DNA of 64,000 nt from Amycolatopsis jejuensis (GCF_000717335.1 NZ_JNYZ01000017.1:1-64000), one strand, 5' to 3'. Counted from the first letter of the stretch, positions 32,567 through 41,259 are shown. Made by a program: numbers and translations. Notes: generated from the letters alone by a model not told the origin.

Positions 32567-33076
32567 ATGAACTCTCCCGAAGACCCGTACCACCGGCTCG
32601 CGAACGGTGTCCGCAAACCGGACCCGACGCTGGGCGTGCGGCCAGAGGACCGCGCGGTGGTGGAACCTGTCCCGGCCGCGGTAACCGAACCGTCCCGTTC
32701 CAGCGAGCCCGCACACGTGAAGCCGAAGCGGGAACGCGTGGTGCTCGCCGACTCGCGGCAGCCGTCCGGCCGGATGCGGGGACGGGTCGAGCTGGAGGAA
32801 CAGACCAGCTGGGGAAAGCTGCTGATCCGCGACCTGGTGAAGGTGCAGCTGCGGACGTCGGTGCTGCTCGGGGTGCTGGTGGCGGTTGCGCTCGGGGTGC
32901 TTCCTGCGCTCTTCTACTTCCTGCCGTCGGTCGCCCGGTTCACCGTGATCGGCATCCCGATTCCGTGGCTCGTGCTCGGCCTGCTGCCGTTCCCGTTCCT
33001 CTTCGCCGTCGGCCTCTGGTACAACCGGCTGGCCGAACGGCACGAACGCGACTTCGTGGACATGATCGAGAACTGA
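32567..33076 (+). CDS. DUF485-like small membrane subunit of a symporter
   Basis: A 169-residue protein with a long charged cytoplasmic N-terminus (about 1-95) and two membrane helices (SVLLGVLVAVALGVLPALFYFLP and PWLVLGLLPFPFLFAVGLWY). The end YNRLAERHERDFVDMIEN matches the DUF485/YjcH pattern. Proteins of this kind are encoded directly before acetate- or pyruvate-type SSS permeases, as here (56-bp gap). It follows the LytTR regulator by 6 bp and so is in the same transcript. Confidence 0.82.
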   Translation: MNSPEDPYHRLANGVRKPDPTLGVRPEDRAVVEPVPAAVTEPSRSSEPAHVKPKRERVVLADSRQPSGRMRGRVELEEQTSWGKLLIRDLVKVQLRTSVLLGVLVAVALGVLPALFYFLPSVARFTVIGIPIPWLVLGLLPFPFLFAVGLWYNRLAERHERDFVDMIEN

Positions 33077-33132
33077 CCCGCGCGCGGACGCGGGGCGTCA
33101 CCGGAGCGGGTGCTCGTGCGAGGATTCGAGCC

Positions 33133-34923
33133 GTGCAGCTGAACTCGTGGGCGTTGACCGGCATCGCGCTGGTCGCTTTCGCGACGTACTACCTCGGGCA
33201 CCGCTCCTCGCGTTCGGCCACCAGCACGCACGATTTCCTCGTCGCCCGCCGCACCGTGCGGTCCCGGCGCAATGCCGCGGCCATTTCCGGGGAGTACCTG
33301 TCGGCGGCGTCGTTCCTCGGCGTTGCCGGGATCGTGCTCAAGCAGGGCGCCGACGCGATGTGGTACCCGATCGGGTTCACCGCCGGGTACCTCGCGCTGA
33401 TGCTTTTCGTGGCCGCGCCGCTCCGCCGGTCCGGCGCCTACACGCTGCCGGACTTCGTGGAGGCCCGTCTCGGTTCGCTCGGCCTGCGCCGCTTCGCGAC
33501 GGCGTTCGCGGTGTTCATCGGAATTCTGTACATGGTCCCGCAGCTGCAGGGCGCCGGGCTCACGCTCGCGCAGATCCTGCCGGTGCCGGCTTGGATGGGC
33601 GCGGCGGCCGTCATTCTCATCGTGGCGGTCAACGTGATGACCGGCGGGATGCGCGCGATCACCGTGGTGCAGGCGTTCCAGTACTGGCTCAAGTTGTTCG
33701 CGATCGCAGTGCCGACTTTCGTGCTGTGCATGGTTTTCTTCACCGGTGGCGGTCCCGGCGGCGTGCGTGCGCTGGGTGCGCCCGCGCCGCCGGTGTTCCC
33801 GGAGGACACCAAGGTGTCGGTGCAGACCGACGTCACGGTGAAGGTCACCACTGAGACCTACTTCTACGCGTACGGCCGCATCGACGACGGCCCGGCGGGC
33901 GGCATGGCGCGCTGGTCGCCGCTCGTGCCGCACAAGGTGTCCGAAGGTACGACGCTGGAGTTCGCCGCGGGCACGCCGGTGCCGGTGGTGAGCGACGCGC
34001 CCGCGTCGAACGATTCGTGGCTGCACCCGTCGTCCGGCAAGATCACCGACCTGCTGCAGACGTACTCGCTGATTTTCGCGCTCTTCCTCGGCACCATGGG
34101 CCTGCCACACGTGCTGGTCCGCTTCTACACCAACCCCGACGGCAAAGCCGCGCGCCGCACCACCGTGCACGTGCTGCTGCTGCTCGGGCTGTTCTACCTG
34201 TTCCCGACGATGCTCGGCGCACTCGCCCGGATGTACGTACCGCAGCTGCTGCTCACCGGTAAGACCGACGCGGCGGTGCTCATGCTGCCGACCGCGTTGC
34301 TACCGGGCTGGCCAGGGCAGATCCTGGCCGCGGTGGTGGCGGCCGGTGCGTTCGCGGCGTTCCTGTCGAGCTCGTCGGGGCTGCTCGTGTGCGTGGCCGG
34401 AGTGGTGTCCACCGACGTACTTCCCGGACGGGTCAAGGACTTCCGCGTTGCCACGGCACTGGTCGCGGTGTGCCCGCTGGCGCTCACGCTCGTGTTGCGC
34501 ACGGAGGACATCTCGCTGTCGATCGGGATGACGTTCGCGCTCGCCGCGTCGACGTTCAGCCCGATGCTCCTGCTCGGCATCTGGTGGCGAAAACTCAGCT
34601 GGCCGGGCGCGCTGTCGGGAATGGTCGTCGGCGGCGGGCTGGTGCTGGGCGCGCTGGTGTACGACATCGTCTGCGGGTACACGGGCGTGACGCCGCCCTG
34701 GTACACCGCGCAGCCCGGGCTGATCTCGGTGCCGGCGGCGTTCCTGGTGACGTACGTGGTGAGCCGGCTGACCCGGTACGGGCGCCCCGAGCTGGTGAAC
34801 GACATCATGCTGCGCCTGCACGCCCCCGACCCGCTCGGCCTGATGCACGACCGCGCCGTCGCCCGGTTCGGGCAGGCAGAGGACAAGCTGCGGGCCGCCC
34901 GGGGGCGCCACCGCAGGGGTTAG
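33133..34923 (+). CDS. Sodium:solute symporter (ActP/MctC-like carboxylate permease)
   Basis: A 596-residue SSS-family permease with about 13 membrane helices. Family signatures include DFLVARRTVRSRRNAAAISG, the helix with AASFLGVAGIVLKQG, VMTGGMRAITVVQAFQYW and a Na+-site region FAAFLSSSSGLLVC. A large external loop at about 215-310 (VSVQTDVTVKVTTETYFYAY) is typical of the actinobacterial acetate/pyruvate permeases. The GTG at 33133 gives a short outer N-terminus. With the DUF485 partner and LytS-LytTR genes upstream, it probably imports acetate, pyruvate or similar monocarboxylates. Confidence 0.92.
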   Translation: MQLNSWALTGIALVAFATYYLGHRSSRSATSTHDFLVARRTVRSRRNAAAISGEYLSAASFLGVAGIVLKQGADAMWYPIGFTAGYLALMLFVAAPLRRSGAYTLPDFVEARLGSLGLRRFATAFAVFIGILYMVPQLQGAGLTLAQILPVPAWMGAAAVILIVAVNVMTGGMRAITVVQAFQYWLKLFAIAVPTFVLCMVFFTGGGPGGVRALGAPAPPVFPEDTKVSVQTDVTVKVTTETYFYAYGRIDDGPAGGMARWSPLVPHKVSEGTTLEFAAGTPVPVVSDAPASNDSWLHPSSGKITDLLQTYSLIFALFLGTMGLPHVLVRFYTNPDGKAARRTTVHVLLLLGLFYLFPTMLGALARMYVPQLLLTGKTDAAVLMLPTALLPGWPGQILAAVVAAGAFAAFLSSSSGLLVCVAGVVSTDVLPGRVKDFRVATALVAVCPLALTLVLRTEDISLSIGMTFALAASTFSPMLLLGIWWRKLSWPGALSGMVVGGGLVLGALVYDIVCGYTGVTPPWYTAQPGLISVPAAFLVTYVVSRLTRYGRPELVNDIMLRLHAPDPLGLMHDRAVARFGQAEDKLRAARGRHRRG

Positions 34924-34975
34924 CGGTTAGCGTTGTTCACACGCGCACAACGTCACGACATGGGAGCATGGAACT

Positions 34976-35323
34976 GTGGGAAGCCCAGCTGAACTGCCGA
35001 CCGCCGAGGTCCGCGACCTGCCCGCGGACGTCGCCCTGCTCGACGTCCGCGAAGACGACGAGTGGGCCGCCGGCCACGCCCCCGCCGCGGTCCACATCCC
35101 GCTCGGCGAACTGCCCGCCCGGGTCGGCGAGCTGACCGAATTCCCCGAGAACGAGCCGGTGTACGTCATCTGCCGCTCCGGCGGCCGCTCGGCCCGCGCA
35201 GCCGCCTGGCTGAACGCAAGCGGCTGGGACGCGGTCAACGTGGCCGGCGGCATGGGGTCCTGGGCCCGCGAAGGCCGCCGCATGGTGAGCGAAAACCCGG
35301 GCGCCGATCCCGAGGTCCTGTGA
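34976..35323 (+). CDS. Rhodanese-like domain protein
   Basis: A 115-residue single rhodanese domain. DVALLDVREDDEWAAGHAPAA-type sequence (LLDVREDDEWAAGHAP) and the active-site loop CRSGGRS (Cys66) indicate a persulfide-forming sulfurtransferase. There is no signal peptide. The GTG at 34976 was chosen from the short linker before the domain. The stop is 3 nt before the start of the DUF4328 gene, suggesting coupling. A role in sulfur transfer is likely; the acceptor is unknown. Confidence 0.9.
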   Translation: MGSPAELPTAEVRDLPADVALLDVREDDEWAAGHAPAAVHIPLGELPARVGELTEFPENEPVYVICRSGGRSARAAAWLNASGWDAVNVAGGMGSWAREGRRMVSENPGADPEVL

Positions 35324-35326
35324 CGG

Positions 35327-36934
35327 ATGGCTGCTGACCGGTTCCCCGCTGCTCCGGATCCTTCTCCTGGGGAGGGTTCTTCGGGTCTTAGGGGGCGTGC
35401 CGCTGCTGAGCGGGCGGGTGCCTCGCGGCCGGGAGCGAGTTCGGCTGGTTGGGAACCGGGTTCGCTGGGGCAGGAGTCGGGTTCGCCGGGCGCGCAATCC
35501 GCTTCGTCGGGTCAGGAACCGGGTTCGCCGGGTCAGCAGCCCACCTCGCCGGGTCGTCAACCGGGTTCGCGGGACCCGCAACCGACCCCGCCAGTCCAGC
35601 AACCGAGTCCTCCGGGCCAGCAGGCCACCTCGCCGGGTCAGCAACCGGGTTCACCAGGCCCTCAATCCGCCCCGTCGGGTCAGCAACCGAGTTCGCCGGA
35701 TCAGCAGCCGACCCCGTCGGGCCAGCAACCGAGTTCGCCAGGCCCGCAACCCACCCCGCCGGGCCAGCAATCTTTCCCGTCGCAGAGTGGCCAGCCTGCC
35801 CCGCTTCCGGGTCCGTCGGAGGTCAGCCAGCCTGCGCCGGGTCCGGGCTCGCCGCAGGGCACCCAGCCCGCCGTGGTTCCGGGTTCGCCGCAGGGCAGCC
35901 AGCCCGCCCCGCTTCCAGCCCAGCCGCAGGTCAACCCCTATCAACCGCCCCGCCCGCCCCATCGCGAGCACCAGCCCCGCCCGTTCACCTCCGCGCCACA
36001 GGGTCACGTCCACCGGACCGCCGCCCCCTTGCCGCCTCGCCGCGGAGCCCGGCTGCGCTGGGTCGCCTCGCCGCCGCCGGGTGCCGTCCGCCGCCGGCGG
36101 GCCGTTCCCGTCATCCCCTACTCCGGCCCGCCGTCCTACCCCGCGCCGCCGCGGTGGGGGTTCCCGAATCTCACCTGGCGCCGTCCGACGGCCGTGCCGG
36201 GGACGGCGTCCGGCGAGGTCCGTCCGATCGACCGCATTCCCGTCCTCGCGCGGAGCCTCACCACGATTCTTTGGACGTTCGCCGTCCTGGCCGTCACCGC
36301 GGCTGCGGCGGAGGTCTGGCGGTACGTCCTCCTGGTGCAGAGCCGGGATTCCGCGCTGACGACCGGCGTGGTCGCGTTCTCCGACGCCTTCGTCGTACTC
36401 GCCGGCCTGCTCACCACGATTTTCTCGCTACTGCCCGCGGGGCTGTCGCTCTGGTGGCTGCTGGTCGCTCGCCGCGCCGCGGCCGACGAAGCCGGCGAAG
36501 AGCCCGCGCGGCCGACGTGGCAGGTGCTCGTCGGCGTGCTGGTACCGGTCGCGAACCTGCCGCTCGCGTTATCAGTGGTCAGCGAGCTGGAGCACGCCGT
36601 GCTGCGCCGTCCGCGCGACGGGCGCCCGAAACCGTCGCGGCTCGTGCTCGTCTGGTGGGGCGCTTGGCTCACGAACTGGGTGATGCTTGCGGTCACGATC
36701 GTCTGGCGGATGCGGCCGGGCGTGCAGGCGTTGGCCGACAGCGTCGTCCTCGTCGCGCTCACCGACCTCGCCGCGGCGGCGCTCGCGATCGTCACCGCGC
36801 TGGTCATCCGCCGGTTCTCGCACCTGCTGATGCCGATCGCGCCGGTACGGCTGCGTGACCTGCGGGTGCTCAAGGTCACCGGCGCGCCCGACCCGGAGCT
36901 GCGCACTGCGCGCCCGCTCGGCGCTGCGCGTTAA
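35327..36934 (+). CDS. DUF4328 membrane protein with long Ser-Pro-Gly-Gln repeat region
   Basis: A 535-residue protein. Residues about 40-210 consist of tandem 9-residue units such as SPGQQPTSP and SGQQPSSPG, encoded by about 27-bp DNA repeats. A basic Pro-rich segment follows (about 210-300), then the C-terminal DUF4328 membrane domain (about 305-520) with several helices (TILWTFAVLAVTAAAAEVWRY, FVVLAGLLTTIFSLLPAGLS, VWWGAWLTNWVMLAVTIVW). The start lies 3 nt after the rhodanese stop. The last four bases (TTAA, 36931-36934) are shared with the stop codon of the convergent P450 gene, so no terminator fits between them. Function unknown. Confidence 0.82.
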   Translation: MAADRFPAAPDPSPGEGSSGLRGRAAAERAGASRPGASSAGWEPGSLGQESGSPGAQSASSGQEPGSPGQQPTSPGRQPGSRDPQPTPPVQQPSPPGQQATSPGQQPGSPGPQSAPSGQQPSSPDQQPTPSGQQPSSPGPQPTPPGQQSFPSQSGQPAPLPGPSEVSQPAPGPGSPQGTQPAVVPGSPQGSQPAPLPAQPQVNPYQPPRPPHREHQPRPFTSAPQGHVHRTAAPLPPRRGARLRWVASPPPGAVRRRRAVPVIPYSGPPSYPAPPRWGFPNLTWRRPTAVPGTASGEVRPIDRIPVLARSLTTILWTFAVLAVTAAAAEVWRYVLLVQSRDSALTTGVVAFSDAFVVLAGLLTTIFSLLPAGLSLWWLLVARRAAADEAGEEPARPTWQVLVGVLVPVANLPLALSVVSELEHAVLRRPRDGRPKPSRLVLVWWGAWLTNWVMLAVTIVWRMRPGVQALADSVVLVALTDLAAAALAIVTALVIRRFSHLLMPIAPVRLRDLRVLKVTGAPDPELRTARPLGAAR

Positions 36935-38088
36935 GCCTGGGTGACCGGGAGCGTCCGCAGCCCGCGGATGACGAACTCCGGCCGGCGTTCCGGTTCGGCG
37001 GCCAGGCGGAGGTCCGGCAATCGGCTGGTCAACGCGGTCAGGGCGGCGGCGATTTCCACCCGGGCCAGCGGTGCGCCGACGCAGTAGTGGATGCCCATCC
37101 CGAAGCCGAGATGGGCGTTCGGGGTGCGGCCGACGTCGAGTGTGTCCGGTGCGTCGAACACCTTCGGATCCCGCGCCGCCGCGCCGAGCAGCGCACCGAT
37201 CTTGTCGCCCTTCCCCACGCGGTGGCCGGCGATTTCGACGTCCTCGGTTGCTGTGCGCTCGAACAACTGCAGGGGCGAATCGAAGCGGATCAGTTCCTCG
37301 ACGGCCGTGTCGAGCAAGGTCGGGTCCGCGCGGAGCCGGTCCCATTCGCTGCGGTGGGTGAGCAGCGCGGTGACCCCGTTGCCGATCACGTTCACCGTCG
37401 CCTCGTGACCGGCCATCAGCAGCAGTACCGCGGTGGCAACGACCTCGTCGGGCGTCAGTTCGCTCGCGACCAGGTCACGCACGATGCCGCGCGGTTCGCC
37501 GCGGACGACTTCGCGCAGGTACGCGACGAAATCGGCGGCAGCCTGCTCGGCGGCGTCGCGACCGGCTTCGGGTAGACCGAATTCGTACATCTTCACGATC
37601 GCGTTGCTCCACGCCACCAGCTGCGGCCCGTCCTCGACCGGCACCCCCAGCAGTTCGGCGATCACCGCGACCGGCAGTGGTTGCGCGAGATGCTCGAGCA
37701 GGTCGGCGCTGCCGTCGGCGGCGATTTTCGCGGCGAGAGTGTCCACCATGGACACCGCGATGTCCCCGACCATGGGCCGCAGCCGTTGGACGTGACCCCG
37801 GCCGAACTCACCGGCGATCACGCGCCGCAGCCGGGTATGCGCCGGAGGTTCGTTCTCCAGCAACGAATTGCGGTGAAGGAGGTTGAAGGACGCGAAGCGC
37901 TCCAGGGGCTGCGCGTCGGTCCAGATCCGACCTAGGCCGCGATGGCGCAGCACGGCGGCCGACGCCGCGTGCGAAACCGCGATGGTGATGCCGAGGCCGT
38001 CGTGGCGGTGTACGTCGGCTTCGCTGCGAAGCGCGGCGAAGGCTGGGTACGGGTCGGCGAGGAAAGCGGGATCGCGAGGGTCGAACAC
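36931..38088 (-). CDS. Cytochrome P450
   Basis: A 385-residue class I P450. It shows the I-helix oxygen-binding AGHEATVN, the K-helix ExxR in EELIRFDSP, and heme loop FGMGIHYCVGAPLA with axial Cys336. The length is normal for actinobacterial soluble P450s. No ferredoxin or reductase gene is adjacent. No biosynthetic gene cluster surrounds it, so it may act on a primary metabolite, xenobiotic or distant pathway. The GTG at 38088 gives the typical N-terminus FDPRDPAFLADPYP. The stop shares TTAA with the convergent DUF4328 gene. Confidence 0.95.
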   Translation of the reverse strand: MFDPRDPAFLADPYPAFAALRSEADVHRHDGLGITIAVSHAASAAVLRHRGLGRIWTDAQPLERFASFNLLHRNSLLENEPPAHTRLRRVIAGEFGRGHVQRLRPMVGDIAVSMVDTLAAKIAADGSADLLEHLAQPLPVAVIAELLGVPVEDGPQLVAWSNAIVKMYEFGLPEAGRDAAEQAAADFVAYLREVVRGEPRGIVRDLVASELTPDEVVATAVLLLMAGHEATVNVIGNGVTALLTHRSEWDRLRADPTLLDTAVEELIRFDSPLQLFERTATEDVEIAGHRVGKGDKIGALLGAAARDPKVFDAPDTLDVGRTPNAHLGFGMGIHYCVGAPLARVEIAAALTALTSRLPDLRLAAEPERRPEFVIRGLRTLPVTQA

Positions 38089-38165
38089 GAGCCGACTCTA
38101 ACCCGCGCGCCCGCGTAGCCGGTCTCTTCGATAGCGTCTGCCGACGAGTTCGCGAGGAGGCTGAA

Positions 38166-39041
38166 GTGGGTAAAGGCGCACGGAAGAAGGGTCCCAAGCC
38201 GGACCGCAAGCCGAAGGTGCGCGACATCTTCGTCGGCCAGCCGTTCGAGGGTCTGGCGGCGGAGCCGGAGCTGATCGCGCTGCGCGAGTTCGTCCCGTCA
38301 GCGACGGCGAAGCTCACTCTCGCCGACGGCGGTGACGTCACCCTCGGCACGGTGCTACCCATGGCCGCGGCGGCGTTCGTCCGGTCGGACGGCGAGCGTT
38401 ACGTGGGACTGCAGGTGCAGACCCGTTCGTCCGACGTAAGCCGCGACCTCGGCCGGTCGCTGCGCTGGCTGCTCGACGCCGCGCCGGGCGCCGTGCTGTA
38501 CGTGCCCGACACGACCACGCCCACCGACCCGGACGAGCACAACCGCCTGCAGGACCTGCTCGCCCCGAGCGCGGAACTCGAGGTCACCCTGCACGAGGAC
38601 TTCGCCTGGTGGCTGCCCGAGGACGCGGACGCGAGCGGGGACGTCGCGGTGTCGCTGGAGCGCGCGAACGCGGCGATCATGCCCACCGAACGGCTCGGCA
38701 CCGGTGCGTACTGGGTGCTGGCCGGGGAGAAGGCACACCTGCGCTGGGTCCGGCCGGAACCGGAGAACCTGCTGCTGCAAGCGCTTGCGCGGCTGTCCGC
38801 GGCGGGCACGCTCGGGCTCGGCGAGGGCACCCGGTACGCCGGTTCGTTCCGGGCGCACGGCCTGCTCGTCCCGGTATGGGACCTCGACCCCGAGGCACAC
38901 GCACGGGAATGGGCCGAGCCGAAGGACGAGCTCGGCGCCCGGCTGGACGACGCACTCAAGTCCCTCGACGCCGAGCCCCTCAACGCTGCCGAGCGCCGCG
39001 CCCGCGACGGCCTGATCGGGCGCCAGCTCACCATCCGCTGA
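38166..39041 (+). CDS. DUF5926 family protein
   Basis: A 291-residue protein with a basic Lys/Arg-rich start (GKGARKKGPKPDRKPKVRDI), then VGQPFEGLAAEPELIALREFVPSA-type sequence (FEGLAAEPELIALREFVPS), an alpha/beta core with LQVQTRSSDVSRDLGRSL and a C-terminal VWDLDPEAHAREWAEP. This matches the widely conserved actinobacterial DUF5926 family; the basic N-terminus suggests nucleic-acid or ribosome contact, without proof. The GTG at 38166 follows GAGGAGG. The stop codon abuts a 25-bp tandem repeat array beginning at 39043. Confidence 0.85.
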   Translation: MGKGARKKGPKPDRKPKVRDIFVGQPFEGLAAEPELIALREFVPSATAKLTLADGGDVTLGTVLPMAAAAFVRSDGERYVGLQVQTRSSDVSRDLGRSLRWLLDAAPGAVLYVPDTTTPTDPDEHNRLQDLLAPSAELEVTLHEDFAWWLPEDADASGDVAVSLERANAAIMPTERLGTGAYWVLAGEKAHLRWVRPEPENLLLQALARLSAAGTLGLGEGTRYAGSFRAHGLLVPVWDLDPEAHAREWAEPKDELGARLDDALKSLDAEPLNAAERRARDGLIGRQLTIR

Positions 39042-39042
39042 G

Positions 39043-39299
39043 TTGTCCACTTGTGGACGGTCGCGGGTTGTCCACTTGGGGATGGGCGCGGGTTATCCAC
39101 TTGGGGACGGCTGCGGGTTGTCCACTTGGGGACGGTCGCGGGTTGTCCACTTGGGGACGGCTGCGGGTTGTCCATTGGGGATGGGCGCGGGTTATCCACT
39201 TGTGGATGGCTCACGGTTGTCCACTTGGGGTAACTCCCGGTTGTCCACTTGGGGATAGCCGCGAGTTGTCCACCTGGGGATAGCTCCCGGTTGTCCACA
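39043..39299. repeat. 25-bp tandem array of DnaA-box-like TTGTCCAC words
   Basis: Ten units of 24-25 bp start at 39043, 39068, 39093, 39118, 39143, 39168, 39192, 39217, 39241 and 39266, with an eleventh partial at 39291. Units read TTGTCCACTTGGGGACGG plus a short GC tail; units 3 and 7 carry TTATCCAC. The last is a perfect TTGTCCACA (39291-39299), the streptomycete DnaA-box consensus. Each unit can also fold TCCAC-tt-GKGGA. The period is not a multiple of 3 and no gene covers it. It lies between DUF5926 and DUF952 genes. Confidence 0.9.
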
Positions 39300-39316
39300 G
39301 GTGGAGGATCTGTCCC

Positions 39317-39670
39317 GTGATCCTCCACATCTGCACCCGCGACGAGTGGGCGGCCGTACCCGACGGTGGCGAATACCGGGCGCCGTCCCTCGACGACGCC
39401 GGGTTCATCCACTGCTCCGACCCGGGCACGGTCGCCCTGCCCGCCAACGCGCTGTACCGCGGTCAGGCCGGTCTGGTGCTGCTCGAGGTCGATCCGGCGC
39501 TGGTCGACGCGCCCGTCCGCTGGGAGAACGGCGTGCCGCCGGACCCGCGCGGGATCCTCTTTCCGCACGTCTACGGTCCGATCCCGCGAAACGCTGTCGT
39601 CGCGGTACACGATTTCCCCACTGACCCGGATGGCTCGCGGACGCTGCCCGAGTCGCTTTCAGTGCGCTGA
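39317..39670 (+). CDS. DUF952 family protein
   Basis: A 117-residue protein with DUF952 landmarks: ILHICTRDEWAA at the start, GFIHCSDPGTVALPAN in the middle and GILFPHVYGPIP late. Family members are small soluble proteins without known activity, often related to ADP-ribosyl-type folds. The GTG at 39317 gives the consensus N-terminus, 17 bp after the DnaA-box-like array. No membrane segment. A perfect TTGTCCACA follows the stop at 39676-39684. Confidence 0.88.
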   Translation: MILHICTRDEWAAVPDGGEYRAPSLDDAGFIHCSDPGTVALPANALYRGQAGLVLLEVDPALVDAPVRWENGVPPDPRGILFPHVYGPIPRNAVVAVHDFPTDPDGSRTLPESLSVR

Positions 39671-39794
39671 GCAAGTTGTCCACAGCACACGGAAAGTAGC
39701 GACGACGGCGGGACAACCTTCGGGGGCGGCCATGCGTGGTGGGGATGACGAGGAGCCGGTGCTCGGCGAGGTCATCCGGGGAGGGGGCGATACG

Positions 39795-40355
39795 GTGACG
39801 GCAGCCGCCTCCCTCATCGCGAGCGGTGATCCGCCGTGGGCGGACCGCCGGGTGGAGGCCGTCGCGCACGTCGAATTCGCCGATTTCGTCCGCGACGTCC
39901 TGCCCGGGCTCCTCCGCTACGGGCACGTGCTCACCGGGAACCCGCACGACGCCGCGGACCTCGTCCAGACGGTGCTCGAAAAGATGGGCGCGCGCTGGTC
40001 GTACGTGCAGCAGAAGACCGGCGACCCGCTCGCGTACGTGCGGCGGTCGATGGCGAATGCGCACGTCAGCCGGTGGAGACGGACGCGGCGGGAGAACCTC
40101 GTCGCGGATCTGCCGGACACGCGCCCGTACGCGCCGAAGGATCCGTTCGAGCACGAGCCGCTGTGGCAGGCGCTGCGGGATCTGCCGCCGCGGCAGCGCA
40201 CGGTGATGGTGTTGCGGTACTACGAAGGACTGTCCGAAGTGGAAATAGCCGAGGCACTGGGCATCAGCCAGGGGACGGTGAAAAGCCAAGCGAGCAAGGC
40301 GATTGCGTCGTTGCGGGTCAAGCTCCGGCAGCAGGAAGGAGGCGATGGGCAGTGA
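39795..40355 (+). CDS. SigE-family ECF RNA polymerase sigma factor
   Basis: About 186 residues. Region 2 (FADFVRDVLPGLLRYGHVLTGNP, AADLVQTVLEKMGARWSYV) and region 4 (LPPRQRTVMVLRYYEGLSEVE, ALGISQGTVKSQASKAIASL) fit the SigE-type group that requires an adjacent membrane partner. The GTG at 39795 follows GGGGAGGGGG; an ATG at 39732 would add 21 residues and has only GGGGGC. The stop overlaps the next gene's GTGA, so the two are co-translated. The partner is most likely its anti-sigma regulator. Confidence 0.88.
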   Translation: MTAAASLIASGDPPWADRRVEAVAHVEFADFVRDVLPGLLRYGHVLTGNPHDAADLVQTVLEKMGARWSYVQQKTGDPLAYVRRSMANAHVSRWRRTRRENLVADLPDTRPYAPKDPFEHEPLWQALRDLPPRQRTVMVLRYYEGLSEVEIAEALGISQGTVKSQASKAIASLRVKLRQQEGGDGQ

Positions 40356-41164
40356 GCGACGATCTCGAACAGCAGTTGCGCGCGCTCCTCGCCGACGACC
40401 GGTTCGCCGTCGAGCCTGCCGACGATGCCGCGTCCGCGATCGTGGCGGGGGCGCAGCGGCGTCGTCGGCGGCAGCGGGTGCTCACGTCGGCCGCGGGGGC
40501 GGTCTGCGTGCTCGCGGTGGCATCGGCCGGGCTGGTGGTGATTCAGCTGCGTACCGAGGATGGAGCTGCGGATTTGTCCGTTGGACAGGTCACGCCCAGC
40601 GAAACGACTTCCGCCGCGGTACCCGGGTCCCCTTCGGTTCCGGAGCCGACGCGCGTTCCGGTGCCGGTCCAGCCGCCGGGCACCGGGGAGATTCACCAGA
40701 CTGTGCCGCCCTCGCGGCCGCATCACTCCAAGCCGACTGCGCCGTCGACAACGCCGTCGAAGGTCGCCTCGGGCTCGCTGGTGACCGCGGATGGCCTCGG
40801 CGCGGTGAAGCTGGGTATGACGAAAGAGCAGCTCACGGAGAAGGGCGTCACGCTCACGCCGGTGAAGGAGTCGGCGGGCTGCACGTACTACGGCGTCGGC
40901 GGTGCGGGGGTCCCCGCCGGGACGGCTGTCGTGTCGCCGGACAACGGGGTCGTCGCGGTGAAGCCGGACGGCGCCGCGCACACCCCGGAAGGCGTCGGCG
41001 ACGGTTCGTCGAAGGACCAGGTCACGGCGACTTACCCGGGTACGTCGGAGTCGTCGAGCGGGTTGGTGTCGCCCACCGGCGACCAGGGCACGTACCACTT
41101 CACGCTGGACTCCGCGGGCGAGGTGCAGAGCGTCGAGGTGCGGGCCAAGAAACCGGATTGCTGA
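40352..41164 (+). CDS. Membrane protein, probable anti-sigma partner
   Basis: A 270-residue protein with a cytoplasmic N-terminus (SDDLEQQLRALLADDRFAVEP, about 1-45) and one membrane helix (VLTSAAGAVCVLAVASAGLVVI, about 45-67). A Pro/Thr-rich stalk (about 70-145) is followed by an outer domain of about 120 residues (DGLGAVKLGMTKEQLTEKG to VEVRAKKPDC) that resembles repeat-type lipoprotein domains with one cysteine pair. It overlaps the sigma gene by 4 nt with GGAAGGAGG upstream. It lacks a zinc finger, so recognition would be by the N-terminal helices. The signal is unknown. Confidence 0.78.
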   Translation: MSDDLEQQLRALLADDRFAVEPADDAASAIVAGAQRRRRRQRVLTSAAGAVCVLAVASAGLVVIQLRTEDGAADLSVGQVTPSETTSAAVPGSPSVPEPTRVPVPVQPPGTGEIHQTVPPSRPHHSKPTAPSTTPSKVASGSLVTADGLGAVKLGMTKEQLTEKGVTLTPVKESAGCTYYGVGGAGVPAGTAVVSPDNGVVAVKPDGAAHTPEGVGDGSSKDQVTATYPGTSESSSGLVSPTGDQGTYHFTLDSAGEVQSVEVRAKKPDC

Positions 41165-41259
41165 AAACTTCTGCCCACCGATGTCGATCCGGTCGGTCGC
41201 CGCTCGTGTAGCGGGTGACGGGCCGACCGGCGGTCCGCGGGAGCGGAAGGACATCCCCG

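Noticed and set aside
36931..38088. Secondary-metabolite cluster around the P450
   Set aside because: No PKS, NRPS, terpene or tailoring neighbours; flanking genes are housekeeping-type or unknown.
39043..39299. CRISPR array
   Set aside because: The 25-bp units are directly adjacent with no unique spacers and no cas genes nearby.
38399..39610. 403-codon minus-strand open frame through the repeat array
   Set aside because: Its repeated peptide results only from the 25-bp DNA units; antisense to DUF5926 and DUF952 genes.
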